The notes under the pieces: model-generated | What the model was told of the DNA's origin: nothing | Databases searched by the model: none | Seen by the model: only the letters and a program-made list of their open reading frames with translations | Position numbers and translations under genes: made by a program | Shown: in pieces, positions 13,411-14,160 of the stretch | Layout: each line of letters opens with the position of its first letter | Position numbering within the stretch: the first letter of the stretch is position 1 | DNA from: Coriobacteriia bacterium | GTDB lineage: Bacteria; Actinomycetota; Coriobacteriia; Anaerosomatales; Anaerosomataceae | Reading direction: 5' to 3' | DNA: 14,160 bases | Assembly: GCA_016938395.1 (NCBI GenBank) | Contig: JAFGUS010000041.1 | Coordinates: 1 to 14,160 of the forward strand

Positions 13411-13643
13411 CCAACCCGGCTCCGGCCGGGCACAGAGCGCAGGTGGACGTGAGGGAAGAGGGCATCATCGGCCCGGCCACCCCTCCTCAAGGTCCCCCGC
13501 CAGGTCGCCTCCCGTGAGGTGGCGGAAGCGGGCGGCTCCCCGGGCCGTTATCAGCGGGACACGAGGTCCGGCGAGTGTCACCGAGCGCCGGACGAAGACA
13601 GGTGGTACCGCGACGACCCTCGCCCTGTCGGCAGGGTCGTTTT
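13411..13643 (+). promoter_or_regulatory. T-box riboswitch (tRNA-sensing leader) of the aminotransferase gene
   Basis: The conserved T-box core AGGTGGTACCGCG lies at 13600-13612. It builds an antiterminator: ACAGG (13598-13602) pairs with CCTGT (13624-13628), the 7-nt bulge TGGTACC is at 13603-13609, and GCGA (13610-13613) pairs with TCGC (13620-13623). The bulge begins UGGU, which suits a tRNA with an A discriminator base. Upstream, GTCCGGCG (13566-13573) with CGCCGGAC (13586-13593) is a perfect 8-bp Stem III. GGCCGGGC (13424-13431) with GCCCGGCC (13471-13478) may be a short Stem I. If so, the specifier could be ATC (Ile) within 13464-13469. A second ATC/TTA near 13548-13553 is also possible, so the amino acid is not fixed. 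Uncharged tRNA would stabilise the antiterminator and turn the gene on. T-box identity firm; specifier uncertain. Confidence 0.88.
13614..13643 (+). terminator. Regulated T-box terminator
   Basis: CGACCCT (13614-13620) pairs with AGGGTCG (13633-13639), with an inner GCC/GGC extension (13622-13624 with 13630-13632), followed by TTTT (13640-13643). The 5' arm is the loop plus part of the second helix of the antiterminator, so the two structures exclude each other. This indicates transcriptional attenuation. Confidence 0.88.
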
Positions 13644-13681
13644 CTGTTGTCCGGGGTCGGATGAGACCCGAAGGAGCAGCG

Positions 13682-14160
13682 ATGGGTACCGCGAGGGTCG
13701 TATTCGACAGGTGGAGCGGGCGCTACTCGGCCCGCATGGCCGACGTGCGTTCGAGTGCCGTGCGCGATCTGTTCGCCGCCGCCACGCGCCCGGACATGAT
13801 CTCGTTCTCGGGCGGCATGCCCGAGGTGAGCCGGGTGCCACTCGATGACGTGGTGGGTGCCGCCACCGCCGCCATTCGCGAGTCGGGACCTGAGGCGCTG
13901 CAGTACGGCTCGTCCGAGGGCCGAGTGGGCGTGCGCCGGATCGTCACCGAGCTCATGGCCGAGGTGGGCGTGCGCCTCAAGCCCGATGACGTGGTCGTCA
14001 CCGCCGGCGCGCAGCAGGCGCTCGACCTGCTCGCCAAGATCTTCATCGACCCCGGTGACACCATCATCTGCGAGGGACCGACGTATCTCGGTGCGCTGCA
14101 GGCGTTCTCCGCCTACCAGCCCAACGTCGTGTGCGTGCCGATGGACGAGCAGGGGATGCG
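13682..14160 (+). CDS. Fold-type I PLP-dependent aminotransferase, N-terminal part (runs off window)
   Basis: ATG 13682 has AAGGAG (13671-13676) at 5-base spacing, and the frame stays open to the right edge (159 full codons). The N-terminus 'WSGRYSARMADVRSSAVRDLF' is followed by 'MISFSGGMPEVSRVP' (39-53), 'LQYGSSEGRVGVRRIVTELM' (72-91), 'VVVTAGAQQALDLLAKIFIDPGD' (104-126, in two pieces) and 'EGPTYLGALQAF' (130-141). This is the layout of the LysN/2-aminoadipate, MocR-like and aromatic aminotransferase subgroup, without the N-terminal wHTH of MocR regulators. The PLP lysine lies beyond the window. The T-box upstream implies that the substrate or product is a proteinogenic amino acid, but several (branched-chain, aromatic) remain possible. 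Family certain, substrate unknown. Confidence 0.88.
   Translation, partial: MGTARVVFDRWSGRYSARMADVRSSAVRDLFAAATRPDMISFSGGMPEVSRVPLDDVVGAATAAIRESGPEALQYGSSEGRVGVRRIVTELMAEVGVRLKPDDVVVTAGAQQALDLLAKIFIDPGDTIICEGPTYLGALQAFSAYQPNVVCVPMDEQGM

Noticed and set aside
13415..13430. CCCGGC-TCCG-GCCGGG hairpin as a terminator of the preceding operon
   Set aside because: No T-run follows and it lies downstream of the T-box promoter start. It probably belongs to the leader RNA, where it would compete with the proposed short Stem I.

Overview
The window is high-GC, gene-dense DNA that looks like an actinobacterial chromosome, perhaps a deep lineage such as Coriobacteriia. The grounds are the strong GC bias at third codon positions, frequent GTG starts, a UPF0182 membrane protein, a PspC/toast-rack pair and a short YqjE/holin-X-like operon. 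The phylum call is an inference; no rRNA or other marker is present. I see no mobile element, CRISPR array or tRNA. The content is housekeeping, envelope and signalling genes.

Layout: (1) 1-198, the C-terminal tail of a CBS/CorC_HlyC (hemolysin-type) membrane protein. (2) 242-3941, a tight forward cluster: a LiaF-like toast-rack membrane protein, a PspC-domain protein, a TIM-barrel amidohydrolase and a class I SAM methyltransferase. (3) 3944-4630, a Maf-family nucleotide pyrophosphatase on the minus strand, convergent with the methyltransferase and divergent from the next operon. (4) 4704-8398, a two-gene operon encoding a HEAT-repeat protein and an HD-GYP protein that appear to share the same N-terminal domain. 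(5) 8527-11247, a large UPF0182 membrane protein. (6) 11248-12276, a promoter, an unusually long and structured 5' leader of about 300 nt, an RlpA/double-psi-beta-barrel secreted cell-wall protein and a clear intrinsic terminator. (7) 12349-13380, a three-gene unit: a two-TM holin-X/YqjE-like protein, a 62-residue one-TM protein and a stand-alone protein resembling the N-terminal domain of cyanophycin synthetase. (8) 13377-14160, a promoter, a T-box riboswitch with a well-formed antiterminator/terminator pair, and the start of a fold-type I PLP aminotransferase that runs off the window.

Functional themes are envelope maintenance (PspC/toast-rack pair, RlpA-like protein, YqjE-like pair), nucleotide or second-messenger signalling (HD-GYP/HEAT pair) and amino-acid control by an uncharged-tRNA sensor. 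The two most interesting noncoding stretches are the leader of the RlpA-like gene, whose nested helices begin at the predicted transcription start and which I cannot assign to a known riboswitch class, and the T-box leader of the aminotransferase. The most interesting protein observations are the domain shared by the two neighbouring signalling proteins, the orphan cyanophycin-synthetase-like domain, and a Maf protein whose six cysteines all lie in its C-terminal third.
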